A DNA stretch of 64,000 nucleotides from Opisthorchis felineus (GCA_004794785.1 SJOL01004163.1:62001-126000), one strand, 5' to 3'. Positions 1 to 12,877 are shown, counted from the first letter of the stretch. Notes: a model not told the origin generated them from the sequence alone. Translations and numbers: made by a program.

Positions 1-128
1 TACATTAAAAAACTACAACCTCATTCAAAGTGTTAGCTCACACCTGGGAGGGCATGAAAACATTGAGAAAAGAGCTGGAAGCTAATTGCCTTGCTGGTTT
101 CCACAAATGCCCTGCCAAATATTCGTGA

Positions 129-571
129 TTAGGCTTTCTTAAAAGTTTGCACACTTCCACCCACCAAATCGTCTGATCTCCTGTAACTCTTAATATGGCG
201 ACTGGAATTGTGGTAGCAGCATAGTTTCTCCAGATTTCTTTTTTCGCGCTGCAGACGGAACAATTCATCTTCTAACTGCATTATTTCAGCTCTCGTGGGC
301 CGCATCGTGTCATACCTGAAGGGGTCAGGAGTCTCTGGATAAACCGTTTGATATCGTGATATTGTGGGCCTCTCAAATCTGGCGTAGTCTCGTTCCCAAC
401 TCCGCGGCGGTGGCAAGTGACCCAGACTTGTTGTTGAGCGCCTTGGAAGAGGGTTTCTATAGATTTCGTAGTCAGCGGTTAGCGGTACAGCCGGTGTGAA
501 GCCGTAAGCCGAAGAAGGGCGAGGACGCCTCACATAACGCACTGGGCTCCGCGGCATATACATATCCGTTA
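129..571 (-). CDS. Terminal coding exon of a long coiled-coil protein gene
   Basis: This is the last coding exon. It begins after an acceptor (TTCTTCTACGCAG, minus strand) with two bases that complete the codon left by exon 2846-3411, and it ends with TAA at 129-131. It encodes about 146 residues. The first two thirds are rich in Pro, Arg, Tyr and Ser and look disordered. A heptad-like helix follows (around RAEIMQLEDELFRLQREKR), then a basic tail ending in FKKA. No poly(A) signal is visible in the 128 bases to the window edge, so the 3' UTR lies outside. The family is not recognised. A splice donor before the stop (GTGGGT) is possible but not needed. Confidence 0.72.
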
Positions 572-2845
572 CTGCGTAGAAGAAAGCGCAGCTGTTATCA
601 TAAAGCGTGACTTCCACACTGAGGCAAAAACTTGAACTTAGTTTGTGGAAATGAATCCCCTAGGACGGATTATACACACATCAACTACAAAATGTATAAT
701 ATTAGAAAGCGTCTCGGTGTTTGTTTACCACAGTGATCAAGTTGCTTTTAGTGCAATGTACACAGTGTGACGATAGGATCAGCAAGGAAATATACAAAGA
801 GCTGCAAAGTTTGGAAAACCTTATTTCGACAAATATGCCACAGAAGCCAAGATGCATCCGCTAAAATCCCAAACCCACAACTGGAGGATTATCACGTCCT
901 CTGCTAGGGTCGATAATTAATCAGGTGGAAATTACTGCTTATTCTCCGATGGTCAGAAAATTTTCCAATTTATTTTTTCATCCTGTTGGTGAAGTCAATC
1001 GGCTCTGAGGTGTCGATAAACACTGGATAGCTGTTTAATCCTTTTTGGTAGTCATCAGTAGTACGCATCTCGCTGAACTCCGGGGTGTTTCGAACAGTGC
1101 TTCTCCGCTCTTCCGCACACTCTGCCTCTACTTACAGGTCGAAAATCTTAACTGAAAAATGATCGAATCTATGCTTACTACGAAGAGTCACATGATTGTC
1201 TGAGTTAGGTGAATGCTAGTTAAACAAGAAAATCACTCCTACAGAGTCGACTCCAACTTAACTGATGGTTGAAACTAATCAGAAATCTGAAGCGATCTGG
1301 AGGAGAATTAGATAAATGGGCACACGACCTTGAGTAACAATACCTGAATATTTGTTCACTAGGTGGATATCGACTTTATCTCATGTGTCGCCAACAGCAA
1401 TCGATCCAGTATCGATTCCCCCTAGTGGTCTTTTGTGTTCTGTAACGGAGGCGGATTTGGGTGCAGTGTACACCAATATACGAGGCGGAATCCAGTTGTC
1501 ATTTAGTTTAACTAGGAAACATGCTATGACAGAGTTGTGAATCATCTTGATTATTTCGAAACAAATTCATCATCCTGGTTCCCGTAAGGCCGTTGTTACC
1601 CTAGGGAAACATCAAGGCATAGAAAGCATATGTTATGGTACCGGTGGACTGGATCAACCCTGTCGTAACTACAGCAACGTAGAGACAATAAAGTCTATTC
1701 AAAACGTACATCTTAGTTAAAAAATCTGGCGATGAAAAGACGAACAGAGTCAAAGAGTGAAAAGTCGCTAGAAGGATGACCGATAGGTTAAAAAGTGTGT
1801 TCCTAAATTTTTTGCGAGGTCGAAAAATCCGAAATGATTTCTCACACAACAAATGATTTCGGTTGATGTAATGGTCACTGTCTCTGCTGTGTTCAAACGG
1901 TGGTGGGCCTTTTCTGATATGAAATGAACCAAACGTCTATCAGCGACATATTTGTGTTGAGTAACCTTGATGAATGCAGAGGTACTCTTTATGGACACAC
2001 ATCCACTTACAAAGTTCGATGTTTAGGGATTCGCTATTTTTTTTTTGAACCAGGAACTTCAAATCAGATGAACCTACCACATACTGAATTTGCAATTAGT
2101 TGACTGGTGAGGTTCTGACATAATGATCCCTGTATGTTATAAGCTGGAATATGGGACCATATGGTTTAAATTGTGCGTATCGTTACGGTTGCCACAAGTC
2201 CTATGGTGCGATAGCACATCAGTCTGCCTGGTACTTGCTGCAGATGCATGAGACACCCGTCCGTCCACTAGTGTCGGCTGTAAACATGGCAAGCAGTTTT
2301 GTACTTTTGACGTGCCCTTGATCAAATCATTCGGGCGTCGGCGCAACTGCCCAGCCTGTATCCAGATGCTTTGTCAACCGGCTGGACATTCATCCAACGC
2401 ATTTTCACTGGGGTCATGTGGCTTGCCAATGTGTCATTCCGGTCCCATGGAACGACGTACTTTGGAGGTAACCACACTTGACACGCCGTAGCAACCGAAC
2501 CACTGGACTGGTTTGGATGAAATCCTATAGGTGAAACTGGACACCCCATATGCAGATCAGGTCGCTATTTCACACGTATTAGTATTGGCCTATCTCTAAT
2601 TTTTCAAGGGTGCAATGCAATGCAACACAACACAACCTACAACAGTATTAGATGGCTAATTAGTTGAAAATTATGAACTAGTATGGAGCAAATTGAGCCC
2701 ACTTGTTTCTCGAAAAGCTTGAAAACTTTCCGACTTTTCTGAAAAATCATTTCTGACCACCAATATGATCCGTTAGCATCACTTCCATACAGACTAACTT
2801 TTCGCCGATCACTACCTCGTTCATTTCACAAATCTTTTAACTTAC
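572..2845. other. Intron of the coiled-coil gene, nothing distinct
   Basis: AT-rich sequence with short open frames only. The frames at 1601-2549 overlap on the minus strand but lack paired splice borders and domain features. Confidence 0.55.
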
Positions 2846-3411
2846 CTCTTTTATTGAATCTCTTTCCCAACGAAGATGTTCGATAATTTCGATAGCGTGA
2901 TTCCTCCCAGTGACTACCAAGATTCACTAGAGGACTGGTTGTAAAGTGAAAAATCTCCTCTTCAGCAGAATCTGTACCACTTCTTCTGTCTAACCTTGTA
3001 TTCCTCGGATAGAGCGAGGGTGATTGCTGCACTGGGTGATGATAGCTCACTTTTTCTGCTGCTTTTTGAGACTTCGTGGTTGCATCAGCGCTATCAACAG
3101 GCAAGGTGACTTTGATTGTGTGATCATCAGGTGACATTTGTGTATCCACGGGTAGGGTTGCTTCAGCCGTCTTTGTTTCAGTTTGCGTCTCGTCCAAAGC
3201 AGCACACTCGTAGTTGTTCAACTCTTGCTTCTCCGTAGTTTCCACCTGATTGGTGATTTCCCCATCCAACTCTGGTTGTCCTGATATGATCTGGATAGTA
3301 TGATGGTGTTGCTCGGTCATTTCAGCGCCCGATATAAAAGTGTCGTCTTCAGTTCTTGGACGATCGGCTGACTGGGTTTTAGTTCTTTGGTTAGCAGAGG
3401 AATAGATTTGG
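2846..3411 (-). CDS. Internal exon of the coiled-coil gene, acidic disordered segment
   Basis: This 566-bp exon lies between an acceptor (TATGTTCTACAG) and a strong donor (GAG|GTAAGT). It starts with one base and ends with one base of a codon, matching the exon before (9381-9628) and after (129-571). It encodes about 188 residues rich in Thr, Glu, Asp, Gln and Ser, with His patches (EQHHHTIQ) and two similar TLPVD segments. No membrane segment or known domain is seen, so it is probably a flexible linker between two coiled-coil parts. The open frame is far longer than expected by chance in AT-rich DNA, which is the main support. Confidence 0.75.
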
Positions 3412-6400
3412 CTGTAGAACATATTGAACAGGAAGAAAAACTCAGCTGATCCAGATGATCGAGTGTTTTAACAATATGTTTTGCACATGATCTTTTTTAA
3501 TATAGGTGCACTTCACAGCCTTGGTTAATTCAATATGAAAAAGTAATAAACGGCAATTTTGCTACTGCTCAGGAGCATCGGTAAGTGGAATTACTGAACG
3601 ATATGCCAGCAAGTCACCATCGTCCATGTGGACTTCACCTAGGCTAGAATGGGCGAAAAATCGATCCACACTACCACATCATCCCATTGCTTAAGAGATA
3701 GCATAGGAATATTCGCAATACTTAATCCAGTCTATTCAAAATCCTGAAGGCAGGCACATTAAATCACGTCCAGTTAAATCCTACTTTGACGTGTTTCTGA
3801 AACTGCTAGAATAATGCTACCAATGGTAGCCCAAACATTGGAATATCGTGACCCACAACGTTGTGCTTTTAAGTATGACCTTTCTAATTACATTTAACCT
3901 TGCGTCCAGACTCTGTCACGGCATCCGGATCAAATTCAGTTTAGATTCCCTAAATTGGTGACAAGTTTAGCCAAAAAGTGCCTCGTGTTTCATCTCACAA
4001 ACGAAGAATGAAGAGATGACCAAACGTTTGTGCTGTGGATGGACGACATTGTGAGAACATTTGGGTGGTTCGCGTGAATGAATTTTTGTCAGTGTAGCAG
4101 GAAATCAGAAAGCATAATTTAGGGGCTTGAGAAAGACGTAGAGAAGGGCAAAAAACGGAATTTGGGAAACAATGAGTTGGAGTATACCAGTTATGCTTGC
4201 ACATACATTTTAGGTTGACTGCAGACGGAAATTGTGTGGGGAAAGTAATACGCTAGTGAAAAGGATGAAACCGAGAACAACATGCGATTTTTCAAGCGCT
4301 TTGGATATTAGAGGTAAAGCGAATCCTGTACAGCGTCATGAGTTGGACAAAAAAGATTGTTTGATGCAAATTAATGTGATGTTTGGGTTCTGAGACACCA
4401 TTACTCAAGTCTCTTCAGAAGTAGATGCCCGTTTTCTAGGTTTTTCTAACAACGGCATTTTGTGACATCTGGCATACATTAAAAATAGTTGAATGAAGGA
4501 TGTCAGCTGTGAAATTGCGAAATGCACATGAGGGCTCAGTGACGAATATGGCATCATATGAAACTGTTTAAATTGACTGGTTTGATCATGTAGTTTCCAG
4601 TTTTTTTCCTAACGTGACCCAGTTACTCATAGGTCGATGCTAAGTTACAAACTAAATGAAGTCTAGAACGCCTCTAACCCTTTGCATGATGCCGAATTAT
4701 AAGTGGATGTTATCAGCTTGGCCCTTGGTCGCTAATGGTATTATCGATCATACGGACTTTGGTCATTGCTGCTGTTCCGTATGAAGGCACGACACTGGGT
4801 ACATGCGATTTTAACTTTGGAGGCCCCAGGTTCTTCAGACAGAGAGCTCGTGAAACCAGTATGGCAACACATGTTCACCCATATGTGCCAGTGTGGCAAC
4901 AGTATTAAAAGTGTGGTTGGTTATGAGCATAACCCGTTAGACTGAAGACCAACCGCAAAAAAACCAAGCCTTCCTCTATCGACTGAATAAGAGCATTGAG
5001 TTGATCGTAATTATTTCAATCCTGAACATGTTCATGCGATAAGCCACTTGTTTGCTTTACATAATTTGCAGGTACAGCACAGAAACTTGGACGTCAACGT
5101 TATGGCTTTAGTGAATAGGGCTGACCACTGGATTTTTTCGCCCACAGTAATTTATATATAACTGAGGATAGCCAGATGCTGACAAAATAAACTCAAACAC
5201 CCATGGCTAATAAACTGATGAGGTCTTCCGCTTATTAGCCAATGTCAGAAATGATGACCCTCACTGAATTGGTAGTACATATTCTAGCAAGCGAAAATAC
5301 TACAGATATGAATGAGCTGAAAACCCTCACCATACTTCAACGAAACGTCGAGACTTACTGACACAAGCTACTAAAAACCAATGGTAATGAGTTTTATATC
5401 AAGACAATGTGAAAGGCGGATATTTTTTATACTATTCTTCCACATTACAGTGATACATTTAGCCCTGGGGTCAGTGAGCATTAGGCGAGTACTTCGGATA
5501 TGGCCATTTTGAATGATTGAATTTACTGCCAATAGGTTGGGGACGATGAAATTCGTCAAAAAATCCCTCTAATAATTTTTTGAATAAAATTTGCAAGCCT
5601 CCAGTGATACATTTTCTCAAGTGCATTTTCCTATCACCAGCCATAAAACCAAAAGCATGGACTGTTTTATCAAAAGATATCACAAGATTTACGCGCATCC
5701 ATGAGCCTAGTGGACTATTTTGCTACAAGGTTGCTAGAAATGTATGTGCTAGGTTATTGTTGTGATATGTTTGTTATGACATGAATACAAATCGCCTAAA
5801 ATAAGTTATTACCAGGTGTATTATCACGGTTCTGTTTCATGAACTAATGAACCAGGCGCCACAATGATACAGCAACGCGTAAAGTTTCCCTGAACAAAAG
5901 ATTGTACATTTGCGCAATGTGGTTAACAGAGCTGGTTTGAATTCATCATAGTTTATCCGTATCAGACTTGTGTAACTGAGCTGTTCCTACATATTTCACA
6001 AGAAAAAATACAAAGGCCTATATGCACATGGGCATTGGCGAAGTTATCGTTGTTTTCAACTTAACACAAACTAGAGTTTCACTGACGGTCGTAAATTTTA
6101 ATGCCAATTTCACTTCATTTGCATTGGAAATAAAAATATATAGCAATAGGTTAAATATCATGTGCTTTCAAGTAATGGTTATTTTGCCTTCATATCTCTG
6201 TGATCAGAGATCATGGTCGCCTTGAGAAAAAAATTGAAAAAAAATTATCGAATCCACGTTTCGTTGTGGTAATTGCACGTTAAGGGGTGGCAAACTTTCA
6301 GAAATTTGCGGTGGGAAAGTAGACAGCTATTAACAAATACAAATGCTAGAACATAATTGCAAAGCTTGAGGTCCAGGAATAAAATTTTACGATAGAAGAA

Positions 6401-7091
6401 AGAAGACAAAGGAAATATATCCGAACTGACACGGAAAATGAGATTCTAAAGAAATCATATGGTCCAATGGTTTTATTTTCCGATGTGTTGACAATCCGTA
6501 AGCGCTGTACACAATGATGAAAACCACATTCTATTATAGTGAGTAGACAGATCTTCTGTGGTGGTTGGATCTCTGTGCAGAGTAAACCAATGTGAGTGGA
6601 TGCGGATATGTCAGGCGATCGATATTTAAGTCACATGGGAACCAACAGAATAAACGGAACATAATGAATAGCAAATGATGATTAAATATTCATACACTTG
6701 ATGAGTTTATGTTAGATTGGTCAAATCATGAACAGATACTATAGGGCAGCCATGTCCGCGTAAGGTCTCAAGATTGAGAATGGGCAAGTGGAGTGCAGAA
6801 GATTTAGAATTTAGTGTTTTCTACAAAGCAATATAAAATTTAACATAATCGGCAATAGAATTGTGCAGGTTTCTATCGTGCTTCGGGGCTGGTGTTCTTC
6901 GAAAAACAGATCTGTTTTTAGTATAAAGAGGTGGAATATAATTCTCACATTGAGTCGTAAGCCACGGACAGCTAAGTGTCCCTTACTTACGTGCAAGAAT
7001 AATAATTGCGTCTGCGGAAATTTAAAGGGGAGAGTGAAAGTTTCACTTTAGTTTATCGTTGGCGTTTTGTACAGTAGACATACGTTGAATT

Positions 7092-7275
7092 TTCTATAGA
7101 GGAAAATGTTGGTAGCTCAGGTATCGTAGATGGTCGTTGGCTTGTTCGCTGAGCTGGGCAATTTGATTGCAAACGTTTCATCACCAATCGAGGTGACATC
7201 ATCAGTGCGTTATTGGGGAGCGTAGTGGTGCGTAGCGGTGGGTTGGTGGGTGTGCTCAGCGAACAAGCCAACGAC
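7092..7275 (+). mobile_element. Small foldback (MITE/SINE-like) element
   Basis: Perfect 25-bp inverted arms at 7130-7154 and 7254-7278 (key word GGTCGTTGGCTTGTTCGCTG) enclose about 100 bases. A 13-bp direct repeat (CATACGTTGAATT) at 7079-7091 and 7276-7288 flanks the whole block, consistent with a target-site duplication. The right duplication overlaps the last bases of the right arm. The perfect arms imply a recent insertion. The open frame on the minus strand here (7053-7271) is an artefact of the repeat. Confidence 0.75.
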
Positions 7276-8389
7276 CATACGTTGAATTATTTATTCTAGT
7301 GACCACTGAGCAATCGAGTGGACACAACTGATGAATACGATCTAAAAATTCTGGGGGATTTCGACTGCTGTAAAAATGGCCATTACCGCTACTTTACCCG
7401 TTTACTTAAGCACACGTTTCCCTTAGATTGTCTTTAAGTCATATGATGGGGATACCAGGAAGTTACATCCGATTGCTTGTTGTGTTAGTACTTGGGAATC
7501 CCCAATACAACGTAAAACGCCGTATTTTTTTGGCATGAAACGTGGCTGATTTGAAATACTTTACTGAGTGATATTTACATATCCGAATGGTTCGTTTAAA
7601 GTTATCCAGATCATCCGACCCTACTGAGTGTGACTCCGACTGGGAATGTGTTGTTTATTTCAACTTCTGGTTAGTATCTTGTAACAAAAATCAAGTTATT
7701 CTAAAACCGTGTCTGCGTAAGATACATCTCACAAATTTTACTCTGGGGAATCATCATATGCGGACAGCTGTTGAATAAAACAACAAATGCACATAATCTT
7801 CGCTCTCTAAACAAATATGACGCATTCGTGTTCCATTTTACTGTTAGTCTGTCGTTAGACAAACTGAGGGATTCTCATCCGTTGATGTCAGTTCAACAAT
7901 TGCATCAAAAGAACTGGTCGACCGGTGATGGAGCTTCAAATAGACTGTAGATTCTGCTCCCATAATCAATCGTGAGAGAAGATTAAGTGAATTTCGTGAT
8001 GAGTTTTCCAAACACGGTGGGCAGCCGTGGGGGCACAATGTTTGGTTGCATACAGATGTTCCTGACTGAGACAATAGAGACGAATGTGCAGATCAACCAG
8101 TAGATGCCGTATTGAAAGTCTCCGTAGGACTGAATGGGTTTCTTCGCGAAGCACCAAGCAGTCTGCGAAAGCCAGAACCGTTTAGTTGTCCAACTAATTG
8201 TGTGGTTGTCTGTATTTCCTGGATCTTGCATGTTTTGAAACGAACTGAGTCTCTTCATCTGGCTAAATATTGTTAGCTTCAGCCAGTTAGCACATATCCT
8301 ATGATACTTTATGTGATTTTTTTGGATACCGGATGCCTGTCATTTATTAGCCTACTTATTGTGACAAACGCGTGCAATTTTGTCTGCAG

Positions 8390-8668
8390 TACGCCCTTGA
8401 AAGAGAAGAAAACGGGAAAAAAGACTTTTTGATCAAGATATGTGGCTCTGATGATTGTACTCTGACGCATTTGAACGCACTCTGGATTACCAGGGAGGCC
8501 ACCCTTTTCGGAATTGCACTCCGTGGATGTTACACTTTTGTTCAACTGCGCTTAAGAAGGGATATTCTCGAACGCGAACGAAGTACTCCCAACCCCCTCG
8601 AAGGGTTTCTATACACACACGCGTTTCAACTAAAACGGGCGTTTTTAACTCTGATGCCTTACTATTAG
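8390..8668 (+). CDS. Possible terminal exon or decayed ORF
   Basis: After an acceptor-like CAATTTTGTCTGCAG a frame runs 92 codons to TAG at 8666-8668 (YALEREENGKKDFLIKI, RRDILERERSTPNPLEGF). A second frame is open from 8455 to 8712 over the same bases. The overlap of two long frames plus elevated GC suggests former coding sequence, but I cannot choose between them or name a family. No AATAAA signal follows closely. Confidence 0.25.
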   Translation, partial: YALEREENGKKDFLIKICGSDDCTLTHLNALWITREATLFGIALRGCYTFVQLRLRRDILERERSTPNPLEGFLYTHAFQLKRAFLTLMPYY

Positions 8669-9380
8669 GGCACTTGAGTTCAAACAATAAGTTGATTCCT
8701 CTTTTTGAATAACACCATAATTGTAGCCATTATTATATTTTAGATAAAAAGACAGAAATATCTTGATAGTTTAGTCAAAGTAATCTATTTTTGTTCGTCT
8801 TCGGTGGCAGCCAACAAGTGGTTTTGCTTTTCTTACAGTTGAGTGTCACTTGAAGGAAACGTACGGCAAGTGAAACAGTGACACGTATACAGTACTAGCT
8901 TTCGGGTGCCCTAATAAAACCCCGACAATTCTCAATTAGATCTACTGATCTAGGATGTATTTCCTTTCAAGAGTCGGAAAAACTAAGCCCGTCTCAACCT
9001 TGGGATGCATTAATTTCATACAATTCACCTTCAGTTTTCTGTCACGAAAAGCTCCCGTTGGGACACCTAGGCATTTAAATAGCAACCAGTTTACAGTCAA
9101 AACAATGGACATTACATTTAATCATGAGGTGGCAGGGCACTTTTTGAAAACTACGCAGTAGCAATTCTCCTTAATCATTGGATTGGAGGATCTTCTTCAT
9201 CCACTTTAGTTATAACAAAATGCCGTTTTGTATTTTAAAAGTGCAGATTTCAACAAAAAAATCACACTTCAGACAGCGAAATATTCTTGAGTATTGTTCT
9301 GTTGTAATTACCATGACATGAAATTAAAGCACATGAAAAATTTGATGTGTTCAACCACTAGATGAACCCAACGTGCTCAC

Positions 9381-9628
9381 TGTGTTACAGGACGTTTCGA
9401 TCGACCTTTGGCCTCTAACTGTCGTTCCAAAAGAATTTTATCATATTCCGATTCATCCAATCTTCTGTACAAGTCTGCACGTTCAGAAAACAGCCCTCCA
9501 AGTTGATGCTCCTTCCGCTGATAACTCTGACGTAGGATCTCGTAGTCACGTGCCAACCTGCTTTGTTCTTCTTGAAGTTCCGATAAATGACGTTGTGTCT
9601 TTTTCTCCCGTGCATGCGACTCGTGAAG
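9381..9628 (-). CDS. Internal coiled-coil exon of the same gene
   Basis: The longest open frame here (9415-9693, minus) is not the coding one. The real frame is shifted and gives 82 codons of strong coiled coil, including LSELQEEQSRLARDYEILR and YRRLDESEYDKILLERQLE. The acceptor is TTTTCAACTTCTATAG and the donor ACA|GTGAGC; an alternative donor, CCT|GTAACA, lies 9 bases earlier. It starts in phase 0, which fits the end of exon 13219-13399, and ends two bases into a codon, which fits 2846-3411. The heptads suggest homodimerisation or scaffold function, but the partner is unknown. Confidence 0.75.
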
Positions 9629-10127
9629 CTATAGAAGTTGAAAATAACGTACAAAAGAATTGTAGGTTGTAATATAATCATGTTCTTTGCCAATCTGCTA
9701 CTCCGAATGGAGTACGCTGCACATCATTCTATGTTCCACGGTCTGCTTCAAATAAAACATCCGGGATTGCTCTCACTCAGTGCAGTATTGTTAAGCTATA
9801 GTCATTTGAGATTTGCCTGAATAAGCTTCAGTTAGGCCGATTTCAGTTATGGCACATCACCCAGAATGGCCATTCCAGGAATGAAATGTTTTCACCGCTC
9901 ACTCCGCGCTACGTCATTGAGTACCGGTTATCACCCCACAGCTTAACTAGCTGTATCGGTTGAAACAAAAGTCATGTGGTCCAAATACTACAGATAACCC
10001 CTTTACTACTGACCTGAATTTCTTATATGTTTTGCTGTGTCCTGCCCTTAGGTCTCCGAACTATGTATAATCAGAAATCTTTTCATTGTCGTCTGTTTGT
10101 TTCTTAAGGGAACTGAACAGACATCAT

Positions 10128-10195
10128 GTGTAGCACAGTGGCTAGGAAACCTGCATTTGAGCACACCGTTAGGAATATAGGAAATCAAAACAATT
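10128..10195 (+). repeat. tRNA-like SINE head, degenerate
   Basis: TAGCACAGTGGCTAGG (about 10132) is a good pol III A box. GCATTTGAGCACACCGTTAGG follows, resembling the anticodon arm of a tRNA-derived SINE. The B box is lost, so it is only a remnant. Confidence 0.3.
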
Positions 10196-11389
10196 TGGTG
10201 ATATAGCACTACAGCTCGATTAGTACTCACATAAACCAAGTCTGCTCAACCGTATGTGGGGACGCAGATCACACAGCACAGATAATTTCTAGCGGGTGCC
10301 ATGCACATATCCAAAGCCATTTGCATAGTTGTGTATAATTTCAAATTTAGTTTATGCAATGAATTGAGGAGCATCCGAAGGTAATAAACCACTTGACTCT
10401 CGGCTGACTAACTCGTTCTGAATTATCTGCAGAAGGTTCATACTAAGAACCACTGTCTGCTTTCATCATTCAAACACAAGATTTTTCCGATGATTTTGGC
10501 CATACATCGAGTAACAACGTGTCTGAACCCCAGCTTGAAAGTGCAAGCGTGGTGGTGCCCTGTAGCAGATTTTACCGAGTGCCAGGTGTCGCTAGTAAAG
10601 GCTATTTTAGTCCCACAAAAAGAAATTTCCGGTCGTAATTGAATGTACTGTTTATACCGGCTTCCACTGTTGCTGTACGTAGAAATAGACCCATTTTTCC
10701 AGTTGTAAACAACCATTTTGGTCATATTAAAAAATTGCTTAGCTGGCTTGTTTGTCTGTTTGCCAAACATATCATTCCTTTATTTAACTTTTTGTCACTG
10801 TTTGAGGACAGGTCGTCCGAGCAACACTGAGTGTCGCAGAGAGTCACCAAGTCACTAAACTTGAAAGGTCACAAAATTATTTCGTATAATCCTGTTAAAT
10901 TAAACAAATATAAACCTATCGTTGGTACATAGCCTCTTGAATGGTCGTTAAACACAAGTTTCCGATGACTAATCTGCTCCTATCACTCACTGACTGCCTG
11001 CCTCTTTAAAACGACACTGCTTTGTTCCTTTAAAAATGATGGTAAATGAGGTGATCACTTTTGTGAATTAAGAGTTACAGTGAAGGCCTCGGATAAAATA
11101 ACAAGCAGTGCCTTTTCACTGGTAGGACGAAATCTCCACTTAAAATGACCAATTCTCCTCGCCTCACCATCACTTGATAAGTGGCTCAAAGGAAGGATAA
11201 TTTCAATAGATGAGTGGAGCTTTCATCTACGGAACACGAGAAACCGGTCACTACACTACCACATGATGTGATTTCCGTGGCGCGTGGAGTGGCCTGTCTA
11301 AGTGAGAGCTAATCACACTGCTGATCAGCCGTTCTTGGGCAAGCCGTTACGTGTTCAAACATTGACTAGAAGATAGCGGTTTCGAAACC

Positions 11390-11446
11390 TATCTGTTTCG
11401 TGAGACGTGCACTGTTGATGATTCCCAACAAGGATGAAACAGCTGT
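11390..11446 (+). ncRNA. Degenerate hammerhead ribozyme in SINE unit 1
   Basis: The sequence reads TTGATGA (11415-11421, consensus CTGATGA), a stem II of TTCC/GGAT around a six-base loop CAACAA, then GAAAC (11436-11440). Schistosome hammerheads have GTCC, CAAATA and GGAC in these places. Upstream CTGT(TT)C at 11393-11399 could pair with ACAG after GAAA as stem III if two bases are inserted. The first core C is T and one stem II pair is lost, so catalysis would be weak or absent. Confidence 0.5.
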
Positions 11447-11763
11447 ACAATGCTTCTCGGTTTTTCAGCATAGATTCGCTTCACTGACAGGATAGAAACT
11501 CTAGTGATTGTGATTGAATTTCCTCATATTACTATGAAACGATAAGCAGCTCATAGGAACGATAACTTACGAAACGTCCTTCTGAGAAGTCTTCAGTCGA
11601 GGAGTCAGTCAGTATGTGACCATGTGATGTGGTTTTCCATTATTGAAGTATGAGCGGCGCTACATCCTGTCTGAGTGAGAGCCAGTCACACTGCTGGTTA
11701 GTCACTCTAGACCAAATGGCTGTGTTCAGCCACTGGCAGGACGGTCGCGGGTTCAAAACTCTC

Positions 11764-11817
11764 TCAGTTTCGTGAGATGCTCACTGCTAAAGATTCCCAA
11801 CAAGGATGAAACAGCTG
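11764..11817 (+). ncRNA. Degenerate hammerhead ribozyme in SINE unit 2
   Basis: This matches unit 1 but the core is CTAAAGA (11787-11793), with two of the seven core bases changed. Stem I is perfect here (GTGAG 11772-11776, CTCAC 11780-11784), followed by stem II TTCC/GGAT and GAAAC at 11808-11812. The retained stem I suggests that the ancestor was a real hammerhead. Confidence 0.45.
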
Positions 11818-12849
11818 CACAACGCTTCCAGCTATTTCAGCATAGACTGATTTCACTGACAGGGCGAAATCCCCATTGGAAATGACCAAAGTTCCTGCCA
11901 TCACCATCAATCTTTTTAAAATATCCTACTCCATTAATACCCGAAAGTTTTGGAAGAGATTGGAAGAGATTGCTAGCAGCGTCACCGGGCATATCGTCTC
12001 AAAAATGTCTCCCAAAGAGTAGCCAAACAAGTGATATCCACATGGCGATTGTTACTGAACAATGTATTTTTGAGTTCTTCCCTCAAAGTTGGACTTTGTA
12101 TATTCATCGAAATATCAAACAGCAAGAAAGTGGAGAATTCTTCCACCTGAAGGAAAGTAAGCAGCTCATGGAGTGCATTTTCAGGGGGAAAACGACAAAA
12201 CGACGGATTCTTCTGAGTGCTTATTGAATATGTCACTTTCACATATTAACAAATGATGCAACACCCACTCTCTAATGCGAGCGCGTCCCGGCAGCTGTAC
12301 CACCAGTACACTTTTCACCACATGAAGCAGTCACACCCATCTCACAAATGCAGCCTACCCGCTATCTCAGGGAGTAACACTCTTCTCTTTGAGCGAGCAT
12401 CTCACAGCCACGTGACAGGAGGTTGCATTTTGTATGGTAATCACCACTGTGACATGCTTTACATAACGTGAACATATAAACAGGTTGTGTCATGTACTGT
12501 AAGAAGTGAGTCAAACTGAATGATAACTAATTATTTTGTACATGACTTTTAACAATTCCTTGCCAGAGGTGGTTTCTTCTGTTATGTTCACTAAATACAA
12601 TTTAGTGCCACGACCCACGGTACTTGATTTGCGGTCAATATTCTCCTCGCTTCCGAAAACCGAAAAACTTTGGTTTAGTCCGTGCCCCTCTTTCACACGT
12701 CCAATTTCTAAACAAATTTTTTCCGACTCATAGGATCATGTTCGTACAGGAGACACAGTCAGTGATTTGGTTAGGTTCCGTTAGCCTCCCTCTTTTTTAT
12801 TTTCACCAGAATACACAATAACTGCCGTCAAATTCCTGATAGGGAAATT

Positions 12850-12877
12850 CTCGTAGGGTTGCTGACAACCCTTCAGA
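12850..12877 (+). repeat. Short arm fragment of the same foldback family
   Basis: CTCGTAGGGTTGCTGACAAC followed by CCTTCAGA aligns with the left arm at 21434-21461 with about four mismatches. Nothing more of the element is recognisable around it. Confidence 0.4.

Larger units (their letters stand above)
3412..9380. other. Intron of the coiled-coil gene
   Basis: It contains the foldback element at 7.1 kb and the uncertain ORF at 8.4-8.7 kb. Elsewhere I see only short open frames and AT-rich sequence. Confidence 0.55.
11108..11905 (+). repeat. Two tandem units of a tRNA-derived SINE with a hammerhead-like core
   Basis: Two diverged units sit head to tail, offset by 372 bases at the shared block GATTCCCAACAAGGATGAAA (11420 and 11792). 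Boundary-like words (CACTG..AGG..GAAA) recur near 11117, 11476 and 11854. Unit 2 has a good pol III B box (GGGTTCAAAAC, near 11749). The layout of tRNA-like head then hammerhead core resembles the Sm-alpha family of schistosomes, where tandem units arise from multimeric RNAs. Here the units have drifted, so activity is doubtful. The array lies in the intron 9629-13218. Confidence 0.65.

Noticed and set aside
5215..5221. CTGATGA resembling a hammerhead core
   Set aside because: No stem II and no GAAA at the required distance.
7053..7271. 72-codon minus-strand frame
   Set aside because: It is created by the foldback element and has no coding character.
9415..9693. 92-codon minus-strand frame
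   Set aside because: This is a shadow of the coiled-coil exon 9381-9628, which is read in a different minus-strand frame.
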